The notes under the pieces are model-generated. The model saw nothing but the letters and a program-made list of their open reading frames with translations. It did not search any database and was not told the origin of the DNA. Positions 25,001-37,348 of a stretch of DNA of 64,000 nucleotides are shown here, piece after piece (positions within the stretch are counted from its first letter, which is position 1; each line of letters starts with the position of its first letter). The position numbers and the translations under genes were made by a program. Origin of the DNA: Bombyx mori (Eukaryota; Arthropoda; Insecta; Lepidoptera; Bombycidae). Where the stretch lies: positions 7,750,001 through 7,814,000 of the forward strand of contig NC_085124.1 of NCBI RefSeq assembly GCF_030269925.1. Direction: 5' to 3'.

Positions 25001-28000
25001 AGTGCTCTCAGGTCCGCCGCGCGTAATTAGAATATATAATTAGGCTGCCAACGATTAGGTAGGAAAATAATAATTATATCTTATCTTCTTAGCATCGTAC
25101 AGGTGTAACAGCATTATTTGGAAGCATGTTAACAATTATGATATTATTTTTGATAAAAAATATACATAATATTTAAAGATTACTTACTTAAAGATTAGGT
25201 ACTACCACCCTGCCTATTTCTGCCGTGAAGCAGTAATGCGTTTCGGTTTGAAGGGTGGGGCAACCGTTGTAACTATACTTGAGACCTTAGAACTTATATC
25301 TCAAGGTGGGTGGCGCATTTACGTTTTAGATGTCTATGGGCTCCAGTAACCACTTAACACCAGGTGGGCCGTGAGCTTATCCACCCATCTAAGCAATAAA
25401 ATAAAAAAGATGTCTTTAATAAAATAAGCGAATGATTTAACTAGGTTTTATTTAAATGTTGATTGATTGGCTTTATTAAATAGTTATATTATATTTATGA
25501 ACTTCTTCCTTCATTAAATACTAATTTGACCAGTATCCCTATATAGTCAAACTCACGGACAGTTCTAGTATTTAATAAAGGAAAAAAGAAGTACAATGCA
25601 CATGAAGGCAGTAAGTGAAGCGGTTCGCCTTGAGAACGCATCGGCAGTTGTACCATGAGGGGTCTATTTTCAAAGCTGTTCTTTTATTTATTTGTCTACC
25701 GTCTCGTTACAGTCGGTGAGGATTGTCATTGAAATATCGTTAATTTCTGTTGCATTATTATGAAGTATTTAATTTTACATTAATGAATGTTGTCTGGGCT
25801 TCTTGACGGAAAGCTAGTATTGAAGTTGTGTGAATTGTTTTATTTTGTTAATTTAGTGTTTCTTTAAAGTTCATTGATGTTACTGTAAATGGCGATTATT
25901 TTACTGAGAATTTATTTCATTAATCTCATTTCGCTCCATTTATTTAGAGTAATATGTATGTTTTTAATAATTGTAGATTGTAGAATTTAAACTGGCAACA
26001 TTAGCATCGCAAGAAGCCAATTACCATACTGAAAAAAGATAATAATGTTACCTTTATTCTTAGCGTTTTTTTTTATTCGTGGCATTTATGAATAGATGGT
26101 TTTATGGTTGCCTCCTTTATAGATGTAAAAGTCAATTTAAAACGTAAAATAAATGTTTTGACGCGCAAATTAAAATGCGAGTGTTTTTTCAAGCAATTCC
26201 ATAAATTATTTTTGTCGTTTTTATTTATTTTTACGAGTTTGAAGTCGATGTAATCAGACAGTTTTTCTGCCCGATTCGAAACGAATTAGTTTAAGAATAC
26301 TTTATGCGTGCCAAGAGGCCAGAGACAATAAAGTAGGTTTTATTACGTTTAGCTCATAAACACGAAAAATATTGTGTCCGTTAGTAAATTGATGTGTAAA
26401 GTACGTAGGTGGATAGAGCGCTTCCGTTCGTGTAGCGGTTGTGTGTTGCGAATATATATAAAAAAAAACACTTTGAGAACGACGTTTATAAATAGAATTA
26501 CAGGAATTCGTACGATGATTCTGATTACAAAGAACGTTTACATATGCTATCAAGTGACTTTGATGGCGTCCACATCGGATTCAGTTCGAAGGAATCAAAA
26601 AAAAATAATACACGAAATATCTCAATTAGAAAAATTACGTTCGATTACGTCTTATTAAAAACTAGTGGCCCGCTCTAGCTCCGCTCGGGTCTTTTAACAA
26701 AAATTTCAACAATATTTGACGTTGTTTTATTTTTAAAATAAAATAACACTTATTGCGGCATAACTACAGTAGTTAGACATATGCTGTCGCGACACTTTTT
26801 GTAAATAATAATGTGTTCTACAAAGTCTTAGTACATTATTTTATTGTATCATCATTAGTTTTCGCAGGGCACGCGATGTAAAAAATATGTTAGGTAATTT
26901 TTTTATACCTTGGGTTACATTATAAGAGTTTTAGTAAGGATCCCTAATTTTTTTCAAAAAAGATAGCCTATGTTACTCGAGAATAGTGTAGCTTCCAAAC
27001 AGTGAAAGAATTTTTCAAATTGGTTCTGTAGTTTCAGAGCCTATTCAATACAAACAAATCTTTCCTCTTTATAATATTAGTATAGATAAATCAGCGTAGG
27101 TGTCGCTATGATAGAAAAACAAAAAAAAAACAGAAGTAAAATAAATCCGATTTAATAAGCCGGTTTAATCGTTTAACAAACACGGGCCTCACACGGCCCG
27201 GCCGGGACCGGTTACGGGTAGCCGTTCAATTAGCGACACGGACCCGGCAATTAGGTTCGCCGCACATTGCACCTCAAAAAGCGCAACCGGAACGTTTCTC
27301 GTTCCGCGATCATCGTTCTCCACGAACCACGGACATACGACAATTAAAGCAATGATCGAAATCTAACGTAGATCTATTTGAGTTTTTAATCCTAACTAGT
27401 AGTCTCCCGGTAGTCGAAATTCGACTATAATTAATTGAAATTATAAGTTTGTACACTATTATGGTTCTATTTTCAAAGACTACTTCTATAATCATAGACT
27501 TCGCCAAAAATACACTTTAGACAAATATTACCAAGGACAAACAATATTTAATCTATTCTCAATTTGACCATAGACTGCATGCAATAAGAAAAGTTTGACA
27601 TTAAACAAATACTATGTATGCCTGTGTGTGTCAAATACATGGTAGTGTGTGTAATGTTTTCTTTATTGATTTAATGTATCTTTTATGCATTATTTAAAAA
27701 AAATATTAGCATTGTGCACTCCTTCTCTATATTATTCTCTATAAGTATGGGAAATTTCATACTCCTACGTCCGCGCAATTTTCGTAAAAAGGGATACAAA
27801 GTTTTTGCTTCACGTATTAATATATAGATTATACTGGTGTAGTAGGTAAATATTTATACCGGGGTCCCTAAGCCTGCTCCTAGTGTTATTTTTTTTTATT
27901 GCTTAGACGGGTGGACGAGCTCACAGCCCACCTGGTGTTAAGTGGTTATTGGAGCCCATAGACATGTACAACGTAAATGATAACCCACCTTGAGATATAA

Positions 28001-29770
28001 GTTCTAAAGTCTCAGTATGGTTACAACGGTTGCCCCACCCTTCAAACCGAAACGGATTACTGCTTCACGGCAGAAATAGGCGGGGTGGTGGTACCTACCT
28101 GTGCGGACTCACAAGAGGTCCTACCACCAGTAAGAAAGAAGAACGCGTCTAATGCAAGAGTAATGGATTCGATGGATCCGTAAGGACGTGTCTAGGGCGT
28201 AGACGGTGATTGGCTTCTGCGTGGGCAGGATTCAGGGAATAGTCAGCGGCGGCAACGATAAGGCGATTATCATGACGAGTATGTTAGTTAATATACGTAC
28301 GTTGAAATAAGCGTAGTGAATTCTGTTATAAAAGAGCTATTATTATATTAGTATCCCGCTTTCTGAATAAAGCCACGTCTCTAAACTAATATAGTACAGT
28401 ATTAACAACATACCGGTTCGAACTACAATACATCGACCGTTATTTTTAGTCGTTTTTTTTTGCTGTTGCTTTCACTTGACCGACAGTCGTGAAGGGTATG
28501 TAAAATTCAATTTTTACAGTTACATATATAATAAGATCGTTCTATATTCTCTTGTGAAATGCGACTTCAATTATTACGGCACTTCATGAATGTGAGCGTA
28601 AATTAAAATAAAATACATGCGTATCGATGCTTCAATTAAGTATCGAGATATTTACACGAACTAAGTTCGTCGAATACCTAAAATAACCGGAATTACTTAG
28701 CTGTTTGCTTTTGATGTAATAATATGAAATTATCTAGCGAGTTTCCTATCTTTCCGAATATTCGAACTAACATTAAATACCGCAAAATCCCTGAAACTGT
28801 TTTTATAATCTTATCCTTGAAATTGTGAAGAAGCTTTAACGATTTCGCTTAGTGCACTCGGTATTTGGAGTGTTTGTGCCTAGATCAAAGACACATTCAT
28901 TCGATTCGCTCCAATTAAACATTTGTTATTCAATTCTGTACGATTTTTAGATCTTTCTTTATCTGCATTACAATTTATGGTGACTTTAAAATGTAATAAA
29001 CGCGTCTTAATAGTATACGATTCAATAATGATTTAAAAAGTGATTCTCTTGTTATTGACATTTTTCACTTACTGGTGGTAGGACCTCTTGTGAGTGAGCG
29101 CGGATGGGTACCACCACCCTGCCTATTTCTGCCGTGAAGCAGTAATGCGTTTCGGTTTGAAGGGTGGGACAGCCGTTGTAACTATACTTGAGACCTTAGA
29201 ACTTATATATCAAGGTGGGTGGCGCATTTACGTTCTGGATGTCTCTCCAGTAACCACTTAACACCAGGTGGGCTGTGAGCACGTCGACCAATCTAAGCAA
29301 TAAAAAAAATCGTTAAATGTCTTCGCTTTCATTCCTATGAATATAAATAAAGAAAAATAGAATACCATTTGCATATTAGCCTACTGTATTGTTTTCTGTA
29401 TGCTAACGTAGGTAAGGTATAATTATAAATATGTTAAAGTGATACGTTCAGCTCAAGAAATAGAATAGAATGACATGCTATGCGAAAAAAAAGAAAAAAA
29501 AAAACAAGTCTGCAGATTGACGTTATTCGAATTTCGTATATTATCTATGGTTTAAAAACGAAACTTCTTAATTTGAATTTTGGAATATCTAAAAAAGGAT
29601 ATTAGAAGTATCATCGTAGACAGAAATGAAACAGTATATACAACAACCAGAAGCTTTAGTAAGGAAAGCACGAACTGTAATTTACCGAACGCAGATTCGT
29701 AACGGTTTCTTTGTGCGCCAAGTACAGCTGGACCACCGGGTTTGATAGACGATGATAGCATGCCTAACAT
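16001..29770 (-). CDS. wge: Winged-eye/BAHD1-like BAH-domain protein
   Basis: Nine coding exons on minus: 29770-29686, 22321-22215, 21279-21175, 20906-20813, 20735-20545, 20458-18587, 18315-18153, 17634-17466, 16202-16001; total 2988 nt, 995 residues. Every junction has GT-AG and matching phase. The N-terminus is Tyr/Pro/His-rich, then [13 protein letters not shown]; the 1.87-kb exon (residues 195-818) encodes a disordered charged region with basic clusters such as [10 protein letters not shown], probably nuclear localisation signals. The C-terminus is a BAH domain (about 800-945): [55 protein letters not shown], ending [15 protein letters not shown] domains bind nucleosomes or modified histone tails; the fly relative winged eye and vertebrate BAHD1 act in chromatin and heterochromatin. 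The first exon is inferred from its ATG (A at -3) and a one-base phase remainder. Non-coding 5' exons may lie further right. Confidence 0.86.
16398..17045 (-). mobile_element. Retroposon family B interrupted by a LINE tail
   Basis: A minus-strand family B copy (poly-T at 16400, CCTGCCTAAGCTGATGG; core resumes ACCGGATCGG and GATCCGGCGAGAAACTC). It is split by 424 bp inserted between duplicated GCAGAATCKAC sites. It lies in the last intron of the BAH gene. Confidence 0.8.
16472..16895 (-). mobile_element. Probable LINE 3' end with (ATG)n tail, nested in family B
   Basis: The insert is bounded by GCAGAATCTAC (16461-16471) and GCAGAATCGAC (16896-16906), a 10/11 target duplication, and ends on minus with a (TGA)n microsatellite (TCATCATCATCATCAT on +). 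No open frame is present. It looks like the 3' UTR of a microsatellite-tailed LINE; the clade is unknown to me. It contains a 12-bp perfect hairpin at 16651-16680. Confidence 0.65.
17346..17396. repeat. Paired palindromes in the BAH-gene intron
   Basis: GTAAGAAGTATAACTTCTTAC (17346-17366) is a 9-bp-arm palindrome, repeated as AGGAAGTATAACTTCTTAC at 17378-17396; the pair also forms a larger inverted structure with the flanking ACGT. It may be a terminal fragment of a DNA transposon. Confidence 0.7.
21795..21992 (+). repeat. Family B retroposon, 5'-truncated
   Basis: It runs from CTCTGAGTTTCTCGCC to CTATCAGCATAGGTAG plus poly-A, in the intron between coding exons 2 and 3 of the BAH gene. Confidence 0.85.
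22499..22733 (-). repeat. Family A SINE, head-truncated
   Basis: Poly-T with TTATTGCTTAGATGGGTGG at the left and CACAAGAGGTCCTACGAC at the right; about half of the full family length. Confidence 0.88.
24945..25066 (+). repeat. Family B fragment
   Basis: TTCGATCCGGTGGTAGATTC at the left and ATTAGGTAGGAAAA at the right, with a diverged or deleted middle. Confidence 0.7.
25196..25408 (+). repeat. Family A SINE, head-truncated
   Basis: Starts within GGTACTACCACCCTGCC and runs to CATCTAAGCAATAAAAT; close to the family consensus seen elsewhere in the window. Confidence 0.88.
26662..27086 (-). mobile_element. Non-autonomous Helitron, family E copy 1
   Basis: On minus it starts TCTATACTAATATTATAAAG and ends with GGGCCACTAG before T, after a GC-rich hairpin (GACCCGAGCGGAGC). 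It is a common lepidopteran Helitron type; a decayed second copy lies at about 32131-32560 on +. Confidence 0.83.
27396..27828 (-). mobile_element. Non-autonomous Helitron, family D copy 2
   Basis: Reverse-oriented relative of 1791-2208: CTAG end at 27396-27399 (as its complement), hairpin GTCGAAATTCGAC, and 5' end TCTATATATTAATACGTG at 27828. Confidence 0.83.
27858..28290 (-). mobile_element. Retroposon family C split by a SINE
   Basis: CCGGGGTCCCTAAGCCTGC up to TAGTGTTA (about 27887) continues after the SINE as GAACGCGTCTAATGCAAGAG, colinear with the uninterrupted copy near 11620-11780. The 5' part extends to about 28290. Confidence 0.78.
27888..28131 (-). mobile_element. Family A SINE nested in family C
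   Basis: A minus-strand SINE with poly-A (poly-T at 27888) inserted after TAGTGTTA of a family C element. The target duplication is not obvious. Confidence 0.85.
29069..29310 (+). repeat. Family A SINE, head-truncated
   Basis: ACTGGTGGTAGGACCTCTTG to CTAAGCAATAAAAAAA, 0.4 kb from the first coding exon of the BAH gene. Confidence 0.88.
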
Positions 29771-31154
29771 GTTAATTCGTTTGTATAATTGATTTTTCAT
29801 CTTAATTTTTTTGTTAAGAAGAAAACTAAGGATATTAATTCCGTCATTGGATCCGTTTATTATAATATTCTTTATAACGACATTCATTGCGTACCTACTT
29901 GTGTACAAAGCTTTCGTATTTTCAGATTGTTATTCATAATAATGGAGGACTGAATTGAATTAACGGACGCGGATAATCTGTCAAATTACATTTTCAATGT
30001 AAATAAGCTATGGTTAGGTTAGCAAAAATCTTGATTACAATTTTGATATATTTAAGTTTATATCGAATTTTTGTTTGCTGTTTTTGTGATTCTTTTGTTT
30101 TTATTTTTTGTTAAAATTTATGTTTCGTTTTTGTCGACGCTACCGTTTAACATAAGGGGTTCTTGTACTAACTTCTAATGTTAAAAATGCCGAGGAGGTT
30201 CATATATTTTTATATTTCGCTAGACGGTAGCTGGATTGAGTGGTCATTGGTTTCAGACACCCGAGGGACATCAGAAACCACCCACTTTGTGACATCAGTG
30301 GAATATATATAAAGCGTCTGAGTTACTTGTACGTGCATAAATGTTGGTAGCATATGAGTTCCATCGAAACATACAGGACGGTGATACTTATACAAAAACA
30401 CAATACGCGCGTAGTACTACATCGAATAATTACTCAAACGAAAAAAATATATGTAATTAGCTACCGATGCATAACAGTATTCAATATTACAAACAAAAAA
30501 AAAACAAAATGATTAGATGTGAAAACATTTTGCCACAATTACATTATTATTGGCTGTTGAAATTCAACATGAATTTTTAATAAGAATGTAAACAACGCAT
30601 CGCGTATACGTAACACAAATAGTTAATAAACTAGATGTAATTGTAAATAATTGAATCTTTTCAAAGCTCCAACACGAAGCTGTGGGAGCAAGATAGTTTC
30701 GGTCGAGGGCGCGTGGGAATTATCTCTTAACGAGATGAGCAAAAAAATACGAATACATACTTACAATAGATGAAACGGATATTATTATTTTTGCGTCATC
30801 AGAAAATTGGATTATTTTTTAATCTGTTTATCAAGTGTTATTGCTTGTGCACGTTTTACAAATAAATAATACTTAATGAGATTAAGTTAATAGTATGAAC
30901 TGTGTATACAATAATAACGTACTACTGTTACGATTTAATCCCGCGTTAGACTTATTTTCTAATGAAAATAATGAAATTCTAATTTTTGAATCTTCTGAAG
31001 AAAGTGAAGAATCTGAATAATTTTCTGAATTTCGAATGAAAATAAAAATCTGGGACGGGAAAAAATTGGGACGCTTTTAAATGCTTTCGTATTTTTGTGG
31101 TCACGGACGGTAGATGAATGTACTTATTATTATACGTAATAATACATTTATATG

Positions 31155-31278
31155 TAAGGTTATAGCGGTAGGCAGCGGCTTAGCTCTGCCCCTGGCTTTG
31201 CTGAAGTGCATGGGCGACGGTAACCATTCACCATCAGGTGGGCCGTATGCTCGTCTGCCTACATGGGCAATAAAAAAA
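31155..31278 (+). repeat. Retroposon tail type 2
   Basis: GTAGGCAGCGGCTTAGCTCTG through CACCATCAGGTGGGCCGT to GGGCAATAAAAAAA. The same tail is at 45609-45724 and, decayed, at 52915-52990. It resembles the family A tail in design (CAGGTGGGC...GCAATAAAA). Confidence 0.8.
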
Positions 31279-32130
31279 GGTTAAACTGTAAAAGTGATTT
31301 TAAATACATCCAAGACTGAAGCAAATGCAATATTAAAAACACATACACTTTATGAATAAGACTCGTTACGATAAATCTAATGAGTTCTAATTCGATGTGT
31401 TTACTTACGAATATTTTTTCGTAGATTCGGTTACCCATCTTTTTTTAATGTACACAAAACATTCAAAGCTTTACGATGTACAAAGAATATAAGACGAAAA
31501 TAGCAAGAAACATATATGCAGTATTCAATAAAGGGAAATTTACATTCTTCCGGAAGCATACCGTTCCTAACGTTTCAAATTACCTTTGCCACAATTAAAA
31601 AAATATAATAAGATTAATCACGTAAACCTTTTTTATAAGTGTAAAGATTAATTGATTGCTACAGATTTTGTTACAGTTATTCGTTAAGATATCCGATATT
31701 CACGACGTGTCGTTATTGCCTTAATATGTATGTAAATGAGCACGGGGCTCACGGTTGATGAAAAAATATGGACAACGATCATGGATTTAGACAATGACAG
31801 CTGACAAAAACCATCGGACAGACAATGAACATGTACTGGATATAAGATATGAATCAATTTGAGATCTTCAGGATAAATCTGTATGTATAATTGCAATTCA
31901 ATAGAGTTATTCCGTTTCAATAGAGTTACTCCGTTAGCGTATCGGAGGTAAATGATGGGATTTCAGTTGAGTTCGGGTCAAGCAATGTCAACGACCGCAC
32001 TCAATTGTACCAATGGACATAATGAGTCTGTGTGATGAATAAATATTCCTAAAGAATACATCGTTTTGTGTCGGTTTTTTTTGTTTTCTATACATTTCAT
32101 ATATTGTGTTCTATATATAATACATATAAT

Positions 32131-32560
32131 TTATAATAATATTATAAAGAGAAAAGATTTGTTTGTGTTTGTATTGAATAGGCTCCGTAACTACTGAACC
32201 GATTTGAATTCTTTCACTGTTTGGAAGCTACACTATTCCCGAGTGACATAAGCTATAATTTTTTTTTTTTAAATTAGGCTTCCTTACTAAATCTCCGATA
32301 ATGTAACCCAAGGTGTAAAAAAATTACCTAAAATATTCTTTACATCGCGTGCCCTGCGAAAACTATTGATAATAGAATAAAATAATGTACTACGACTTTG
32401 TAGAACACATTTTTATTTACAAAAAGTGTCGCGACAGCATATGTCTAACTATTATAGTTATGCCGCAATAAGAGTTCTTTTATTTCAAAAAACAAAACAA
32501 CGTCAAATATCGTTGAAATTTTTGTTAAAGATCCGAGCGGAGCCGGAGCTAGCCGCTTGT
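32131..32560 (+). mobile_element. Helitron family E copy 2, decayed ends
   Basis: ATATTATAAAGAGAAAAGATTTG, then TTTGGAAGCTACACTATTC, as in 26662-27086. The 3' end reads GATCCGAGCGGAGC but the terminal CTAG context is mutated. Confidence 0.75.
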
Positions 32561-32822
32561 AATTTATAATTTAAACAAATGTAAAAGGAACATTACTAGT
32601 CCGAATAGCTTTGTATTTTTATAATATTTATTTAAATTATATGTTTTTCGAATGAAATTTACAGTGTATTATATGAATCTACTTTTATTTTAATTTGTAT
32701 ACCTCTATCAAAATATATAGGTATAGAATATTTATGAATCACACGTGTTTCGAATATATTTATTCATAAATCCTGTCCTGATTTATTTTAAGCAAGTTTT
32801 AAGCACTTTTATCTGTTAGGTA

Positions 32823-33073
32823 CTAGCTGACCCGGCAGACTTCGTAGTGCCTCAATCGATAAATAAAAGACACATCAAGGGGACACATCAAAGGAAAAAC
32901 AAAATTGTTTGTTTTTATATAATTCCGAGCTTTTTTATATTTTCTCACCTTTTAAACCTTCCCTGGACTTCCACGAATAATTCAAGACCAAATTTAGCCA
33001 AATCGGTCCAGCCGTTCTCGAGTTTTAGCGAGACTAACGAACAGCAATTCATTTTTATATATAGAGATATAGA
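32823..33073 (-). mobile_element. Non-autonomous Helitron, family F
   Basis: On minus it starts TCTATATCTCTATATATAAA, then AATGAATTGCTGTTCGTTAG, and ends GGGTCAGCTAG before T. A 5' piece of the same family is at 45728-45856. Confidence 0.85.
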
Positions 33074-33877
33074 TTGGATTTACATTTTTATGAATTACTT
33101 TAATGCACTACAAAGCTATATTTAAATATGTACATATATATGAATATAATTGTGAAACATTTTATTGGCGTTTATGATCTGAGTCTATAGACGACTGAAG
33201 TAATTTCTGCCGCGTATCATTACATGACTAGCTATTGAAAACTGAGTAAATGAAACAAACATTTTCGATAATTAAAAGATCACCTAGATGAGCTATATAG
33301 CTCTAGATGACTAATGGGCTCACTCCTCGTCCGCCATTAAGTGGTTATTAAGTGGAATTAAGCAACAATAATATTGCGAATGTACAAAGGCCGGGCGGTG
33401 TCACGAAGCACTCACTATATAGATACATTTTAAATGTAGGTTTACACTGCTCAATTTTTAGAAAAAGAAAATTATTCGACCTATATGTATATAATAATAG
33501 TCACGCGATAAATTCACAAAACCCATAAAACATATTTACATAAGCCACTGATGATTCTATGGCCGGTTCTTCTCAGATTTATTTATAAAGCCACGCAAAT
33601 GTTTGACATGATTTGACTTATAAATTATTTATGTTCAGTTCTAATTCAACTCTTATAAATAAATTAATTTGATTCATTTTCTTTATTGCGTGTTAGCGTT
33701 ATTTGTCTATATTAAATTACAATTTTTCTCAGAAGTGTTTTTTTTATATTTAAAATTATAAATATTTAATATCATCAAATCCGTCTGCGAATCGCTATTA
33801 CGTCACCAATACAACACACGCGCCATCTATCGAACCGTTTGCGGTAATCTTACACCTTTAAACGAGCAATTCTTGTA

Positions 33878-34161
33878 TATTAATATATATGTATATGTAT
33901 ATAATCTGAATCTCGGAAACGGCTCCAACGATTTTCATAAAATTTAGTATACAGGGGATTTCGGGGGCGATAAATCGATCTAGCTACGATTTATTTTCAG
34001 AAAATGTTGTTTTATTCGTGTTTTCAATAATCAACTCTTCCCGACATCTATTGGCGAATAATAATACTATTTTTCTTAATTGAAGGCAACTAACCGATTT
34101 AAAGACACAACAAGATGGCGATATCAAAAAAAAAACCGAGCAAAGTTCGGTCATCCTCTAG
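33878..34161 (+). mobile_element. Non-autonomous Helitron, family G
   Basis: It contains AACGGCTCCAACGATTTTCA and ends with hairpin ACCGA-GCAAAGT-TCGGT, then CATCCTCTAG before T. The left boundary is approximate. Confidence 0.8.
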
Positions 34162-35110
34162 TGTTATATTATCAGACACGTTTGAACAGATTTAATTTAA
34201 TCCAATAAACGATGTACTAATATGTACAACGAAAAGACAAACTTACAAATAAATATATATATCACATACCAGATACCGATGATTAGACTTAATTATGTGA
34301 AAATCTATGAAATGTGTATCGTTGTTACGTATGTCGTAAAACCGATCTCGAAGCGTTTGTTTTAAACTGCCACATCCATAAGTTTCGTCGTTGCCGAGGC
34401 AAAGTTCGCATAAATATTGACGTAATGGAGTTCCTTATTCCGATATGTTGTAACTTTTTGCTGGAAAAGTTGTGCGGTTGACGCACGAAGCGTATAAAGT
34501 AAAAAATGTTAGATTCGCGAGGTCACCGCCCTCCTATTGGTTATGCCTCGTCTACACGTGGAGCTTGGATTAGTTAATCTTTGGCGAAAACGTTTGCCAA
34601 TTATTCGATTAGTTTGAGTTGTTATTATACGCAAAATTAATATGGTTAAGAATACAACGACATTTTGATTAATTCAATTTACTAATGTTTTTGTTCAATC
34701 TTATATATGAGCATACAAATTGATCGCCCAACTAGGACGACTTTTTTATTCACTTGTTGCAGAGATTACATTAAAATGAGACATTCGTTTGACGGTTGGA
34801 AGAACAACAAATCAATTACCTTAGTAGATAAATGTACGCATTGCCAACACACAACACTAGCTAGCAATTGGGTAATCTGCAAACTTTCCTGGTTCCGTTT
34901 TTAAATTTATGTTGGAAATTTTGTTCGATACAGGCTTATTGTACCATATGTGAGTCTATTGTATACGTCAGCGATGTTCGTGTTCAAATTTTTTTGTCCT
35001 CTCGTACTCAGAACGTTACCCTCGCCGTCTGTTTGTGGGCGGTCTTTATTACTTTTGGATATCTCTTTAGGTACTAAGTTTCCGTTTAAATGACGAAATT
35101 AAAAGAACAA

Positions 35111-35128
35111 TTGTTGTGTTGTGTTGTG

Positions 35129-35183
<55 letters not shown>

Positions 35184-35210
35184 CGTGCGTGTGTGTGTGT
35201 GTGTGTATGT
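35111..35210. repeat. (GT)n microsatellite
   Basis: TTGTG repeats pass into about 30 GT units with a short GC interruption. The valine/cysteine frame across it is not a gene. Confidence 0.97.
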
Positions 35211-35790
35211 TATTTTTTTTAATGTTTATGAATGATTTATTTTATTTCAGACAACAACAAGTCCATATGTGTACATAGTATCATTGGAACATACTTAAAA
35301 TTAACAAAAGCAATCAAATAAAAAAAAGATACATTTATTAAAAATAATTATTAGTTGGATACATTTCAAATATTCCATTCAACTGATACTTACTTCGAAC
35401 CAACCATTATTATTATTATTTAGTCCGCAAGTGAACCATGATACAATGGTTCAGGTATATAAATATCAGTTATTCCGTAACTAATAGTCTAGAATACAAT
35501 GAATTGTAATAATAAAAAGAAAATTCAAGAGTTTCTGTTCAATCGCGAGCTATAAGATCCTTATCCAATTAAAGATTTCACAAACAAAAGTTAGTTTCGG
35601 AGCGTAACAACGAGAACGAACGACTTAATCATTTTGTTGAAAATATAAATTTTGCTATTCGCACTTCACAGTTCATACGAAGTTCACGGTGATTATTTAA
35701 TTAACACGTGTATTCGAGATTAATAATAGTTTTCATGAATTCGCAACGCAAATTTTGCTATAAGAAATGCCGTCGAGAGAACACTGGAAT

Positions 35791-36157
35791 CACACGTCCT
35801 TACGGATCCATCAGATCCAATAACCTTTGCATTAGACGCCTTCAGCTCTAACACTAGGAGCAGGCTTAGGGACCCCGGTAACCGTACTCGTCGAACTCGA
35901 CAAAGAGTTCGCCGTGTAACCTAACCCATGAATCAGCTCGCTGAGTTTCTCGCCGGATCTTCTCGGGTCGCGATTCCGATCCGGTAGTAGATTCATTCGC
36001 GAAGCAGCTGCTCTTGAGCTGTTAGGTCTCCTTCGGAGGCGCTCGGGTAGCTGTTAGCAAATCCCACCCCTCCTGGCTGAGCCTTTGCTCGCCCACCTGT
36101 CCTGGTGAAACTGGAAAGGCCTCCGGGCCACCAGTAATCCTTCAATCATAAAAAAAA
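35791..36157 (+). mobile_element. Retroposon family C with 10-bp TSD
   Basis: Direct repeats ACACTGGAAT at 35781-35790 and 36158-36167 flank it; a poly-A tail follows TTCAATCATA. 5'-truncated at CACACGTCC relative to the 11397-11795 copy. Confidence 0.88.
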
Positions 36158-36500
36158 ACACTGGAATACGGACCCATCCATTAGCGGTCACATTAATATA
36201 CTTATAACTTAATTTTAGGTTATTCGGGGCGCGAGTCAAAAAAAATGTGGCCTATTTACTAAACGCTCCAGCATTCCATTTAGATTTTAAATTTATTCTC
36301 GAGCTATAAAAGCAATCGTTGAGAAGGCGTTATAAAACATTCGCCACGTGTCAGCTATAGCCAGATGTCATATTTACAAATCGGAATAGCAGTAAAAACA
36401 ATCCAGTTCCAGATAGAGCGCTTCAAGGAAAACGTTAATAAAAGCCGTTCGTTGATGCGAAACATTCTCAGTCCGATCTCTAGATTTGTGCGATCCTATT

Positions 36501-37035
36501 ATGCCGGCCCTTCACATGCGCGCAAACATTCGTACAATGTACAAATATTCAAACGAATGTCAAACATTCATTCGCAAACTTAGCGGCTGTGCAAATGGGT
36601 ACGATACTCAATTTGCGAACCCGTTTGCGCTTCCTCCTACACTTGTTTACAAATGTCTCACGAATCACTCCTCCTTTTTAATTCGTCAATAAAACATTGA
36701 AGAGAAAAAGAGTTTTGAATTCTTTCCCAGACATCATTAATAGCCATGCTGTTTTTATGGGATTTCTTTTGATGAAGATACGCTACACAGTAGACGTCAC
36801 GATCTATGAAAATAGCGAAACGTCCGTTGCCTTCGCAATCCTGGGCGCAACTGGTCACACGAATGTGTGGGATAGGAGACTACGCGAAGGATCGCGGTTC
36901 GCGCGCTTTGATGTCTGTTAAAAAACCGAGACAGCTTGGACAACCACGAATGCAGCGAAAACTTTGCATAATCATTTGCAAATGTCGTCCTACACTTGCG
37001 GGTTTGCGTATTCGTGCGAATGTGAGTGACCGGTG
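36501..37035. mobile_element. DNA-transposon remnant with MADF-like coding fragment
   Basis: Imperfect inverted ends: CCGGCCCTTCACATGCGCGCA at the left versus the complement of the right end, CCGGTCACTCACATTCGCACG. Inside, a minus frame (36858-36658) contains HKNSMAINDVWERIQNSF and IDELKRRSDS, resembling the second half of a MADF DNA-binding domain. MADF proteins accompany PIF/Harbinger transposons, so this may be a deletion derivative. The class is inferred. Confidence 0.5.
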
Positions 37036-37348
37036 TTACGTTTACAAACTTTGTTCTCAGAGTCGGCATTAGCTTGGACTGTTTGACGCGCTGCGCAATG
37101 AATGGCGCGTTAGAATTCTATAAATTCAGAATCGTTATTATGCAAATACACATAACTAATGTTAAGTGGTTTCATAATATTAAGCTTCATCGAATTATCT
37201 ACCTTTAGATCGCATATCAATCGCATAGAAGCCTTAATAACAACTCGATATATGCCTGAGTAACTAAATAAGCTGTTTTAACTATTTAAGTTAATACGAA
37301 AACTTAAAAACTTAGAACTTATGTCTTATTGTTTCTTTGACTTGACTT

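Larger units (their letters stand above)
22322..29685. other. Large intron 1 of the BAH gene (7.4 kb)
   Basis: Contents: SINEs at 22499-22733, 25196-25408, 27888-28131 and 29069-29310; a family B fragment at 24945-25066; Helitrons at 26662-27086 and 27396-27828; family C pieces; and unique AT-rich DNA. Two GC-rich unique islands stand out (23745-23850 and 27165-27305). No coding exon is recognised inside. Confidence 0.6.

Noticed and set aside
35090..35278. Val/Cys-repeat frame
   Set aside because: It is a translation of the GT microsatellite.
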